Notes under the pieces: generated by a model
The model's input: only the letters and a program-made list of their open reading frames with translations
Databases searched by the model: none
Told to the model about the DNA's origin: nothing
Translations under genes and position numbers: made by a program
Part shown: in pieces, positions 13,436 through 22,311 of the stretch
Position numbering within the stretch: position 1 is the stretch's first letter
Layout of the letters: every line of letters begins with the position of its first letter
Source of the DNA: a bacterium
Lineage (GTDB): Bacteria > SM23-31 > JAUVVT01
Direction of reading: 5' to 3'
Assembly: GCA_030616165.1 (NCBI GenBank)
Contig: JAUWXV010000028.1
Coordinates: 1 to 24,064, forward strand
DNA: 24,064 nucleotides

Positions 13436-16400
13436 GCCACACCTCCTTCCTTCTTATAAACATTGCAGAGAAATGCTTTGTATTCTGGAATCATGGTATT
13501 GGCATCTCCCACATGTGGCGTCAGCATGTTTGCGCTGTCACCTTGAACTAATGCTGCGTAACCAAAATGCCAAATAACTCCAATTTCGTGGATGATTTTG
13601 CCATTTACGTGAAATGGTTCAAAACGACGGGTCACAAGCGAATATGCTTCCATCTTACCTCGAGCTGTCTCCACAATAACACGATCTCCGTTCTTAATCC
13701 CTTTTTGCCGCGCCAGTTCAACGCTGAGTTCAGCAAAAACATCCGGAACTAACTCAGCCAACCATGGGAGGTTTCGGGTCATTGCACCGGCTTGCCAGTG
13801 TTCGCTAACCCGATAAGTAGTCCCGACAATCGGGAACCGTTCGGAATCTCCGACAGGATTCCCTTCAGGGTTGCTCTCGTGCCATAGTTTGATCGCCGGA
13901 TTGACTTGTTGACTGGACATCGGATTCTCTATTGGACTTTCCAGCGGTTCGTAATGTTCCGGAATTGGACCATCGTTGAGATTTGATGCCCAGAGCCAGG
14001 CATGACCATCCGGTTTCATAATGAAAGGATACCTATCTCCCGGTGCCCATCCGCCATCAGGGACATCCCCTTCCCATTTCTTTGTTTCGTTATTCCATTG
14101 AATGACATAGCGTTTCGGACTCCACGGTCTGCCGTTCAAATCAACTGAAGCACGGTTATAGAGAATCCGGCGGTTCACTGGCCAGCACCATGCCCACTCT
14201 GGATAGAGTCCTATTTTATTGACGGCGTCCTTTTTTCCGCGCCGAGCCATTTTATTGTCCTTTTTCTCAGAACCGATATAACTATTGCAGTAAAGCCAGT
14301 TACCGGAGCAGGTTGAGCCGTCATCCCGAAGTAAAGAAAATGAGGGCACTTGCTCACCTTTTTTATAAGCTCTATCGTTGACGGTTATGTCTTTCATAAA
14401 ATAGCCATTGAACTCTTTTGCCACAATATGGACATCAGGTTCAAGATGAGGGTCAATTTCATCCCCATTTCCATAATCCCAGTGTAGTTTGGTGATAGCT
14501 TCAGGCAGAACGCCTCCTTTTTCGTATTCTTTTTTCAAAGATTTATAAATCGCATCAAGTATCCACAGGTCTGATTTGGAATCACCCACCGGTTCAACGG
14601 CTTTATATCGCCATTGTGCCCAGCGGCCGCTGTTCGTAATACTGCCCTCTTTCTCTATTGATGAGCAAGCCGGCAAAAGAAACACTTCCGTATTAATATC
14701 TTCAGGTTTAACACCGGGTCGCTTCCAGAAGGCTGCTGTCTCTGTTTCCCAAAGATCAACAGCCACCATCCAGTCAAGTTTGTCAAGTGCTTTACGCTCT
14801 TTGTTGGCGTTGGGTCCTCCAACAGCCGGATTTTGACCAAAGATAATGAATCCTTTTATCTGCTCTGAATAAATTGCCTCAAAAAGGGAAATGTGAGAGT
14901 AATCTCCACTTCGCTTGGGGAGGTAATTATATCCGTAATCGTTATTTGCAGTGGCATTATCGCCATACCATGCTTTCAAAAGTGAGACTATATATTTCGA
15001 ATAGTTGCCCCACCAGTTTGCTGATTTCGGGTCATTAGTTCTTGGGGTATAATTCCTAATATACTGTGCAAGAGTCTGGTCATTTATCGTGGGTGACTTC
15101 AGATAGCCCGGTAAAATGTGAAAAAGTAAACACATATCGGTTGAACCTTGTACGTTTGATTCACCTCGCAGAGCATTTATGCCACCGCCAGCCAGACCCA
15201 CATTCCCCAGCAATAGCTGTAACATTGCATACGTTCTAATATTCTGTGTTCCGTGAGTGTGTTGAGTTGAGCCCATTGCATAAAGCCAGGTTCCAACTCT
15301 ATTAGACGCCCATGTTGAAGTGTAATGCCTACAAACCTTTTCATAAACATCCCGGGGAGCTCCTGTAATCTTACAAACAGTATCAATATCATAACGCTGA
15401 TAATGTTTTTTCATTAATTGAAAAACACATCTTGGATGTTGAAGTGTCGGATCTTTTCTTGGATTTCCCTGGGCATCAAGCACATAAACCCAGTTAGATT
15501 TGTCATACGCACGGCTGTTTGGATTATAACCGCTAAAGAGACCATCGTAAAAGCTGAACTTATTTGTGATAATGAAGGATGCATTAGTATAGTTGACAAC
15601 ATAGTCTCTCTGTATGTAATTGTTCTGCAGTGCATAATTGATGATACCACCAACAAAGGCGATATCTGTACCACTTCGGAATTTACAATAAATATCGGCA
15701 AAAGAAGAAGTCCTTGTGTAGCGTGGATCACAACTGATAATTAAAGCACCTTTCTCTTTTGCGCGAGTTAACCATTTTGAAGCAATAGGATGATTTTCAG
15801 CCATATTGGAACCCATGATCATCGCCACATCGGTGTTCATCATGTCAATCCAGTGGTTTGTCATTGCACCACGCCCAAAAGTTGCCGCCAAACTGGCGAC
15901 GGTGGAGCTGTGTCATATACGGGCTTGATGTTCGAGGTAGGTAATACCCATCGCCCGTGCAAGTTTCGAATATAAATAGCATTCTTCATTGTCAAGTGCG
16001 GCGCCGCCGAGACATGCGATTCCATCGGTGCGATTGACAATTTTACCGTCCTCCCTCTCGACGAAACTTTCATCACGGGTCTTCTTGATGCGTTTGGCGA
16101 TTTCCTCCAACGCCCACTCCCAAGTTTTTTCTTCCCATTTGTCACTGCCGGGCGCACGATAACGGACTGCACCAAGCCGACGCTCATTCACAGCGACTTG
16201 ATAGAGAGCCGAACCCTTCGAACAAAGCGATCCCTCATTGATGGGATGATCAGGATCACCCTCGATATTTACAACTTTACCTTCTCGTGCAGATACAATG
16301 AGACCGCAGCCAACGGCACAATAAGGGCAGATGGTTGTGCTCTCTTTTGTGAGCAAGGTTTTCATTTTGGGCACTTTGGCGGCTTGTACCTTTTCCGGTG

Positions 16401-16476
16401 TCCCCAAAAGGGAAATCGCTGTTCCCAGTGCACTGGCACCCGTTGTTCCCAAAAAGCTGCGACGTGATATTTTCAT
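13432..16476 (-). CDS. Selenocysteine-containing formate dehydrogenase catalytic subunit (FdnG/FdoG type)
   Basis: A single gene of 1014 residues interrupted by an in-frame TGA (15913-15915) that should be read as selenocysteine 188. Evidence: the frame is the same on both sides, the context RI-U-HSSTVASLAATFGRGAMTN matches the FdnG active site, and a SECIS-like hairpin follows. The N-terminus is a twin-arginine signal (SRRSFLG), so the enzyme acts outside the inner membrane. Cys50, 53, 57 and 85 (CPYCAVGC...LCSKG) bind the proximal [4Fe-4S]; the rest is the bis-MGD molybdopterin fold, ending in the molydopterin-binding domain. It oxidises formate to CO2 (or reduces CO2). The length equals E. 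coli FdnG within a residue or two. Start: ATG with GAGAGGA upstream. Confidence 0.96.
15884..15915 (-). promoter_or_regulatory. UGA selenocysteine codon and bacterial SECIS hairpin
   Basis: After the TGA (15913-15915) come 12 bases, then GTCGCC, loop AGTTT, and GGCGGC (15900 down to 15884), a six-bp stem with one G-T pair. Spacing and stem-loop layout resemble the SECIS of E. coli fdhF and fdnG, where SelB binds an apical loop with G and U. Confidence 0.8.
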
Positions 16477-16662
16477 AAGATTAGTCCTCTCTTTTTATGG
16501 TTATAGTCCAACGAATAATGGTTATCATTCCTTTGATAGTTAAGCAGTTACTGATATAATCATAAGCATCGGGTGTTTTATCAATAAAAAATTTAATCAT
16601 TATTTATTCTTTTAATCTTAATGCGTGAAAAATATTAGTTCCTTTACCTAAACAGGTTTCAT

Positions 16663-17568
16663 TTAAGATTCTTGACGATTCATCTCCTGACGATAAAGCA
16701 TCAATTCATTTCCGTCTGGATTATCATAACGAACGGTTAAATTTGACTCCTGAATATAGCCCTCCTTTTTTGCTAATAAATCTAGGGTAAGCGTTCCTAA
16801 ATACACGGTATCAAAAGGGAATTTATCAACCGTTTCATTGCTGCGCACTTCTTTTAAATATCGATGGCATTTATTACACACTTGAATCCGATATGATTCC
16901 TGAGAGACCGGGCTGATAATTTCAAGCGTTTCGTGATTGTCGTTGAGGCAGTATGCGCACTGAATACGCTTAAAGGACCAATACGTTCCGCAATGCAGAC
17001 ACCACAGAGTGCGGTGTCCTTCTTTACCATCGATATGGCTTAGTGCCGGCCAGTGTCCGCATACGGGACAGTAGCCGCAAGACCAATTCTGTAAATCTAC
17101 ATCATCTGTCAGCAGGTGTGCGGCTCGTGCTCGAAACGGCCGCGCCAGATAAATCGCAAAAAATGTCGTCAAATCTTCTGCTAAATCAAACTTGCGCACA
17201 ATATTTATGACATCATTGCCATGATTACTAAAAATGCTCGCCAGAAAATCAATCACCTCTATTTTCTCTGTCAGGAAAACATCCTGGATACGGTTAATAT
17301 CCTCTTCTTTATCAGATAGATGTTTTTTCAACAAATCGAACAAATCCAGTACAATCGCCCAACAATCATCAGCCTGAAATTGAAATTCACTGAACCGTAA
17401 TAGGTAGCGGCCTTCTGCTAACCTGCGCGTTGCTACTTCAGCGGCTTCCTTTGGAGGAAGCCGCATAAACAGACTCTTTTCATCGCATCGCTGAAAAAAT
17501 TTGGCCAAAGCAGAAGCAAAAGTTTCGAGCATACGGATATTCTCAGCGATGGAGTTTTCGCGATCCAT
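16663..17568 (-). CDS. fdhE: Formate dehydrogenase accessory protein FdhE
   Basis: A 301-residue cytoplasmic maturation factor. The C-terminal half carries the family's metal-binding cysteines: CGYCPVCG (164-170), WCLHCG (190-193), CAYC (204-207) and CNKC (231-234), forming rubredoxin-like sites that in E. coli bind iron; the N-terminal half is helical. FdhE binds the catalytic subunit and is needed for an active enzyme before Tat export. It starts 23 bases after the porin stop with AAGGAAG as ribosome site, and is followed by 186 bases without a gene before the catalytic subunit. Confidence 0.96.
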   Translation of the reverse strand: MDRENSIAENIRMLETFASALAKFFQRCDEKSLFMRLPPKEAAEVATRRLAEGRYLLRFSEFQFQADDCWAIVLDLFDLLKKHLSDKEEDINRIQDVFLTEKIEVIDFLASIFSNHGNDVINIVRKFDLAEDLTTFFAIYLARPFRARAAHLLTDDVDLQNWSCGYCPVCGHWPALSHIDGKEGHRTLWCLHCGTYWSFKRIQCAYCLNDNHETLEIISPVSQESYRIQVCNKCHRYLKEVRSNETVDKFPFDTVYLGTLTLDLLAKKEGYIQESNLTVRYDNPDGNELMLYRQEMNRQES

Positions 17569-17591
17569 TTTAATCTTCCTTACCTGAAAGG

Positions 17592-18710
17592 TTAAAAAGT
17601 TATCTTACCGGACACATTGAAAACAATTGCCGTGTTGCTGTCTGCGTCCTTCACACTTGTAGTAATGCTCTGCAGTTCCAGGGCAACAGAAAAACCATGG
17701 TCGATCGGGAAAATCAAGTCGCCATAAAAAACAGTATTTTGTTCGATAGCACCAGTTGGGAGGTCATCGGTTTGATTTTTATCCATGCCAAATCCCAGTA
17801 CTGTATTTAAATTAGCTGAGTGTTTTGAGGTGATATTAAACCACAAACCAAAGGTTTTTCTATCGTTATCTTTGGAACCATTGCCCGCGATACAGAACAG
17901 ATTGGCATTATTCAGATTATTTCCGTAGTTGACTTCTCCTTTCAATGCAAAAAGTGGGCTGAATGGAAGGTTGAAATCCGCGCAAATACCAGAAGTACTA
18001 TATTCATCGTCGTCTATATTGGGATTCGGGTCGTATGAGGCATAAACAAAGGAACCGCCAACTGTTAAGTTCTTTGCAGATGTAAGGGACAATCGACCCT
18101 GGATCATGGGTCTGGCAGACTTGTTATCTGCACCCAAACCGGCACCTTCTTTAGTAGCTTCACAAAGTGCAATTTGCAGTAACTGTGAAATATTTCCCGA
18201 TGGTATTTTGAAGCGCATCTGAATTTGACCGCGGCGGAAGCCCCTATTACCGGCATACCACATATTACCGTTGGTGTTGTTAGTGGTGGCATTGTTAGGG
18301 GAAAATATATCCCACTGCTGCCCGAAACGTGCTTCAACGATCCCCTTTGATACCCATGCATAAGCCTGCCGCATCCGGGGTTTGATATTCGCATCAAATC
18401 CTCCGGTGTGGAAATCTAATTCAATGGTTCCTCCGGCTTTTATATTTTCACCCGTGCTGCCTCTCAGACCAAATCGGGTATGTTGAGCGGTAAATCCAAG
18501 AGCGGCATAGTCCACACCAGAGGCGATCTGCGGTGCAGATAGGTAATTGTTTGCAGGATTTCCCCAGGAATAGACTCCGCTTGAAGCATAGACCATTTCT
18601 CCTTTGATAAATCCGTATGGTTTCAACTCAAGACCCTGAGCAAGGACGGTAGAGGTAATTAATAAACTTAATAAGACTATTATAAGCGAAAAGGATTTTA
18701 AGGTTTTCAT
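17592..18710 (-). CDS. Outer-membrane beta-barrel porin
   Basis: A 372-residue exported protein with a clear Sec signal peptide (hydrophobic 8-22, cut after VLAQ). The mature part is made of alternating polar/aromatic strands separated by Gly/Asn-rich turns and ends in Phe (GKITF), the usual last residue of outer-membrane barrels. 'PRMRQAYAWVSKGIVEARFGQQWDIF' resembles the Gram-negative porin core, in which a similar strand carries the constriction residues. It is the first gene of the formate dehydrogenase operon, only 23 bases before fdhE, with AGGAA before the ATG and a sigma-54 promoter upstream. It could admit formate or another small anion; that is inferred from position only. Confidence 0.82.
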   Translation of the reverse strand: MKTLKSFSLIIVLLSLLITSTVLAQGLELKPYGFIKGEMVYASSGVYSWGNPANNYLSAPQIASGVDYAALGFTAQHTRFGLRGSTGENIKAGGTIELDFHTGGFDANIKPRMRQAYAWVSKGIVEARFGQQWDIFSPNNATTNNTNGNMWYAGNRGFRRGQIQMRFKIPSGNISQLLQIALCEATKEGAGLGADNKSARPMIQGRLSLTSAKNLTVGGSFVYASYDPNPNIDDDEYSTSGICADFNLPFSPLFALKGEVNYGNNLNNANLFCIAGNGSKDNDRKTFGLWFNITSKHSANLNTVLGFGMDKNQTDDLPTGAIEQNTVFYGDLIFPIDHGFSVALELQSITTSVKDADSNTAIVFNVSGKITF

Positions 18711-18829
18711 TTGTTTTCCTATTTTAGTTACGTTGTAATTGGATTATTTAATCGTGTTCTATTCACAAGACTTTATAAATAATAAAGTAATGCATCATAT
18801 ATAGAAATTTCTATAAACTAATAATACCT

Positions 18830-18845
18830 TGCAATTTTTATGCCA
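18830..18845 (-). promoter_or_regulatory. Sigma-54 (RpoN) promoter of the porin-formate dehydrogenase operon
   Basis: On the minus strand the bases are TGGCATAAAAATTGCA, which fit the sigma-54 pattern TGGCAC/G-N5-TTGCA with the GG and GC at exactly the right distance. The predicted start of transcription is near 18819, giving a leader of about 109 bases before the porin ATG. The stretch 18846-19048 upstream is AT-rich, with no gene and no clear repeated activator site. Confidence 0.75.
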
Positions 18846-19048
18846 GTAGATAGTAACTTTTTGGCGGGAACTTTTTATAACTTTAAGAATTTGTTAAATA
18901 ATGATTAATAGAATGTCAAAAGGAGAGATAGAAAAATTGAGAAGTGTTTTTATGAGGTATATGTATAATCTTTTTATATAAAAAATTTCTACTGGTAAAA
19001 GATAAGTCGCAATATTACAAGTATTTACAATTGTATAATAAAAATTTA

Positions 19049-19075
19049 ATACTGTATATAATAAATATACAGTAT
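19049..19075 (-). terminator. Candidate terminator of the efflux operon
   Basis: ATACTGTATAT (19049-19059) and ATATACAGTAT (19065-19075) form an 11-bp AT-rich stem with a five-base loop; on the minus strand TAAATTTTTATT follows. It lies 34 bases after the permease stop codon. Confidence 0.55.
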
Positions 19076-19109
19076 CTATACTGCTTGATACTTATTTCAT
19101 TTTTCTTTA

Positions 19110-21509
19110 TTACTCATACCTTAGCGCATCCACCGGATTTGCCCGTGCCACTTTAATTGCCTGATAGCTCACCGTCACCAGGGCAATCACCAATGCCAGT
19201 AATCCCGCTAAAACAAAAATCCACCAGCTTAAATCGATACGGTATGCAAAATTCTGCAGCCATTTATTCATTGCATAATAAGCAACAGGCCAGGCGATGA
19301 TGTTTGATAATAGTACCAGGAAAGCAAATTGTTTAGATAACAGAAAAACGATACTGGAAACAGAGGCACCATTAATTTTTCTGATAGCTATCTCTTTTGT
19401 CCTGCGTGCAACTGTAAGTAAGGTTAACCCAAATAAACCTGAACAGGCGATTAATATTGCAAATATGGAAGCATATCTGATTATTCTGCTCCACCGTTCT
19501 TCTGATTCATACTGCGCTGCAAGTTCATCTTCGATGAATGTATATGAAAAAGGTTTATCAGGAACAATTGTGTTGAATTTTTCTTTTATGATTGCAATAG
19601 TTTCCTGAGTATTTTTTTCTTTTATTTTAACATTAACAAATAGGTACGGCCATTGGGTGTTGATCATCAAATATGCCGGTCCGATAGGATTATGTAAATC
19701 CCAAAAGTGATAATCCTTCACGACACCTATAATTGTAACATTTTTCAACTGGGCAAACATGTCCGAAACTTCTCTGCCGATTGGGTCACTAATTCCAAAT
19801 CGTTCTATAAAAGATTCGTTAACAATAATTGACCCGGTTGCGTCAGCAGGGAATTCCGGAGAAAAATCTCTTCCTTCAATAAGCTCTATACCAAAAGTTT
19901 CAAGGAAATCGTAATCAGCTGGTACAGCGTCCACCATTACGCTCGTGCCTTCTTTATCTTTAAGGTAAGAACGTCGATAATATCCCCGGGTAAACGTAAT
20001 AACAGAGCCGCTTACTGAAGTAATATTGTCATCCCGAATCAGTTCATTTTTCAAGGAACGCACGATTGCTTCATTTTCCTGCTGATTTGCCGATATCCAG
20101 TTGACATATATTGGAATAACAACTACAAATTTCTTATCGTAACCAAGGTCCTTGTTAATCAGAAAGCTTTGTTGATGCTGCATAATTATGGCTGAAATAA
20201 TGAGGAAAATAGAAAGAGTAAATTGGATTACAATAAGTAATCTGGTAAATACATTTTTCCCTCCCACTTTTAATCTTCCTCTAAAAATATCAATAGCTGT
20301 GAATCCTGAAAATACCACTGCCGGGTAACTGCCCGCTACAATTCCCACAATAAATGCTAATCCAATCAGAAATAGCAATGTCTGCCAATTGCCCAAATAA
20401 TCAAAGTTTAAAGATTTACCTGCAAGGGTATTAAATGCTGGAAGAAAAAGCTCTGCCAGTGAAATTCCTACGATTAAAGCTACAAAACTCAGCAGAATGG
20501 ATTCGAACCAGAATTGTTTTGAGAGTTGGTGTCTGTGAGCTCCGATAACTTTGCGCATACCTATTTCTTTAATACGGGTTGAAGAACTTCCGATTGAAAG
20601 GTTCATAAAATTGAAACAGGCTATAAGTAGTATAATTAACGCAATTCCTGAGAGAATATATAAGTTTAACGGATTAGTTTGTGGAGTTAAAGGAGTTCCA
20701 GTCCAAATTGTCCCTATATGAAGGTCAATGAGCGGAAAGAGTTGCAAACCAATAGTGTATTCCGGATGTTGTTCAATATCGAAATACTTTTTAATAAAGC
20801 CCGGAAATTTCTCCATTAATTCTACAGCCATACTTTTTGATGAAAGTTTTATAAAAGTCAGAACGATTACTAAATCCTGATCATTAAGATCATACGGAAA
20901 CGTTTTACCAAAATTTGTGATAAAGTCAAATTGGATACTGGAATTTCTCGGTATCGGCTCTGCGACCCCGGTTACTATATAATCTTCAAACTTGTCTTTA
21001 AATTTTAATAAGAGAATCTTTCCAATTGGGTAGTCTTTGCCGAAATATTTTTCTGCCATCTGTTTACTTAAAACGATTGACTTCGGATTCTTGAGTACTG
21101 TTTCAGGATTACCATGCTCCAGCGGAAAGGTGAAAAAGGTAAAAAATGCTGCATCGGCATAGATAATACTTTCTCTGTAAATTTTTTCTCCGTATTTAAT
21201 CAGGGCCGCACTGCCGGACACAAAGCCGGTAGTCCTTACAAAAGATACAACCTCGGGAAAATCGGATTTCAGCGCCGGGCCAAAAGTTCCTGGTGTGGCA
21301 CTATTGATGAACTCATTGTATTTGTATAATACAAGAGAGATAGTGTCGGCGCCTTCATGAAATTTATCATAGGAAAGTTCATGACGGACAAATAAAAATA
21401 TCAATGAACAGCATGCGATACCTGTGGAGAGACTTAAAATATTTATTGCAGAGTAAACTTTATTTTTAATTAAATTTCGCAATGCTATTTTCAGATAATT
21501 TTTAAGCAT
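19110..21509 (-). CDS. FtsX/MacB-family ABC transporter permease (two-domain, ~800 residues)
   Basis: An inner-membrane permease of 799 residues with eight membrane segments: one after the N-terminus (about 20-40), three in the middle (about 285-440) plus one just after (about 425-445), and three near the C-terminus (about 680-790). The soluble loops between are MacB-type periplasmic domains. The signature '[23 protein letters not shown]' at the start and the C-terminal NPVDALRYE are typical of the permeases common in Bacteroidota/KSB1-like bacteria. With its ATPase (overlapping by eight bases) and HlyD-like adaptor it should use ATP to move a substrate between membrane and outside, as MacB does for peptides or LolCDE for lipoproteins. 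The substrate is unknown; a TolC-type partner is not in the window. Confidence 0.92.
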   Translation of the reverse strand: MLKNYLKIALRNLIKNKVYSAINILSLSTGIACCSLIFLFVRHELSYDKFHEGADTISLVLYKYNEFINSATPGTFGPALKSDFPEVVSFVRTTGFVSGSAALIKYGEKIYRESIIYADAAFFTFFTFPLEHGNPETVLKNPKSIVLSKQMAEKYFGKDYPIGKILLLKFKDKFEDYIVTGVAEPIPRNSSIQFDFITNFGKTFPYDLNDQDLVIVLTFIKLSSKSMAVELMEKFPGFIKKYFDIEQHPEYTIGLQLFPLIDLHIGTIWTGTPLTPQTNPLNLYILSGIALIILLIACFNFMNLSIGSSSTRIKEIGMRKVIGAHRHQLSKQFWFESILLSFVALIVGISLAELFLPAFNTLAGKSLNFDYLGNWQTLLFLIGLAFIVGIVAGSYPAVVFSGFTAIDIFRGRLKVGGKNVFTRLLIVIQFTLSIFLIISAIIMQHQQSFLINKDLGYDKKFVVVIPIYVNWISANQQENEAIVRSLKNELIRDDNITSVSGSVITFTRGYYRRSYLKDKEGTSVMVDAVPADYDFLETFGIELIEGRDFSPEFPADATGSIIVNESFIERFGISDPIGREVSDMFAQLKNVTIIGVVKDYHFWDLHNPIGPAYLMINTQWPYLFVNVKIKEKNTQETIAIIKEKFNTIVPDKPFSYTFIEDELAAQYESEERWSRIIRYASIFAILIACSGLFGLTLLTVARRTKEIAIRKINGASVSSIVFLLSKQFAFLVLLSNIIAWPVAYYAMNKWLQNFAYRIDLSWWIFVLAGLLALVIALVTVSYQAIKVARANPVDALRYE

Positions 21510-22191
21510 GATAACCCTCCTTAATATTTTCTGTTACAATATGTCCGTCAAAGAGATGAACGATTCGGTTACCGTAGTCAGCATATGCCGGATTATGAGT
21601 TACCATTACAATGGTAGTGCCTGCTTCGTTTAATCTGGACAATAATTTCATCACCTCCTCGCCGTGAGATGAATCAAGATTTCCTGTCGGTTCATCGGCA
21701 AGGATTAAGTTTGGTTTAGATACAACTGCCCGTGCAACAGCCACTCGCTGCTGCTCTCCTCCGGATATTTGCTGCGGGAAGTGGTTTTTACGGTGAATTA
21801 TTTCCGTTTGTTCAAGCACTTCATTTACCCTTTTTTTACGCTCGGAGCCCGATACACCTTGATAGAGGAGCGGAAGTTCTATATTTTCATATACCGTTAA
21901 CTCGTCAATCAGGTTAAAGCTCTGAAAAACAAATCCGATATTCCCTTTGCGTAGATTGGTTCGTTGTCTTTCAGAATATTTTGATACTTCCTGGTCTAAT
22001 AAATACAATTCACCGTCAGTCGGATTATCCAATAAGCCGATTAAATTTAATAATGTTGACTTTCCACAGCCTGAAGGTCCCATAACCGCAACGAATTCCC
22101 CCTCATTGACTTCAAAATTAACATTTGCCAAAGCAGTCGTTTCAACCTCTTCAGTTGTGTAAATTTTCTTTAAGTTTTTAGTTCGGACCAT
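21502..22191 (-). CDS. MacB/LolD-type ABC transporter ATP-binding protein
   Basis: A 229-residue ATPase with Walker [10 protein letters not shown] (38-46), Q-loop VFQSFNLI, signature ISGGEQQR, Walker [13 protein letters not shown] and the switch His in VTHNPAYA. The DEPTGNLD motif and the size mark the MacB/LolD/FtsE group that works with FtsX-type permeases. The ATG is preceded by GGGAGGTAA, and the gene ends by overlapping the permease start by eight bases. Confidence 0.94.
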   Translation of the reverse strand: MVRTKNLKKIYTTEEVETTALANVNFEVNEGEFVAVMGPSGCGKSTLLNLIGLLDNPTDGELYLLDQEVSKYSERQRTNLRKGNIGFVFQSFNLIDELTVYENIELPLLYQGVSGSERKKRVNEVLEQTEIIHRKNHFPQQISGGEQQRVAVARAVVSKPNLILADEPTGNLDSSHGEEVMKLLSRLNEAGTTIVMVTHNPAYADYGNRIVHLFDGHIVTENIKEGYHA

Positions 22192-22214
22192 TTGTTACCT
22201 CCCTTTTAAAATTT

Positions 22215-22297
22215 AACCACAGAGAGCACAGAGAAAATATTAAATGTAAATAAATTAATGAGAATTTTATTCTGTCTCCTCTGTGCTCTCTGTGGTT
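22215..22297. repeat. 19-bp perfect inverted repeat inside the efflux operon
   Basis: AACCACAGAGAGCACAGAG (22215-22233) and its exact reverse complement (22279-22297) lie 45 bases apart and fill the 120-base gap between the adaptor and the ATPase. Bases next to the arms (GAGAAAAT and ATTTTATTC-TCTC) extend the likeness. The arm sequence is of the CACAGAG-type seen scattered in many environmental genomes, so it may be a dispersed (REP/MITE-like) element. In mRNA it would form a large hairpin. Confidence 0.7.
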
Positions 22298-22311
22298 TCA
22301 TACTTAATTCT

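Noticed and set aside
13432-15891. Separate 819-residue oxidoreductase gene starting at a TTG
   Set aside because: It is the downstream part of the selenocysteine formate dehydrogenase; the frame is continuous across the TGA and the joined length equals FdnG.
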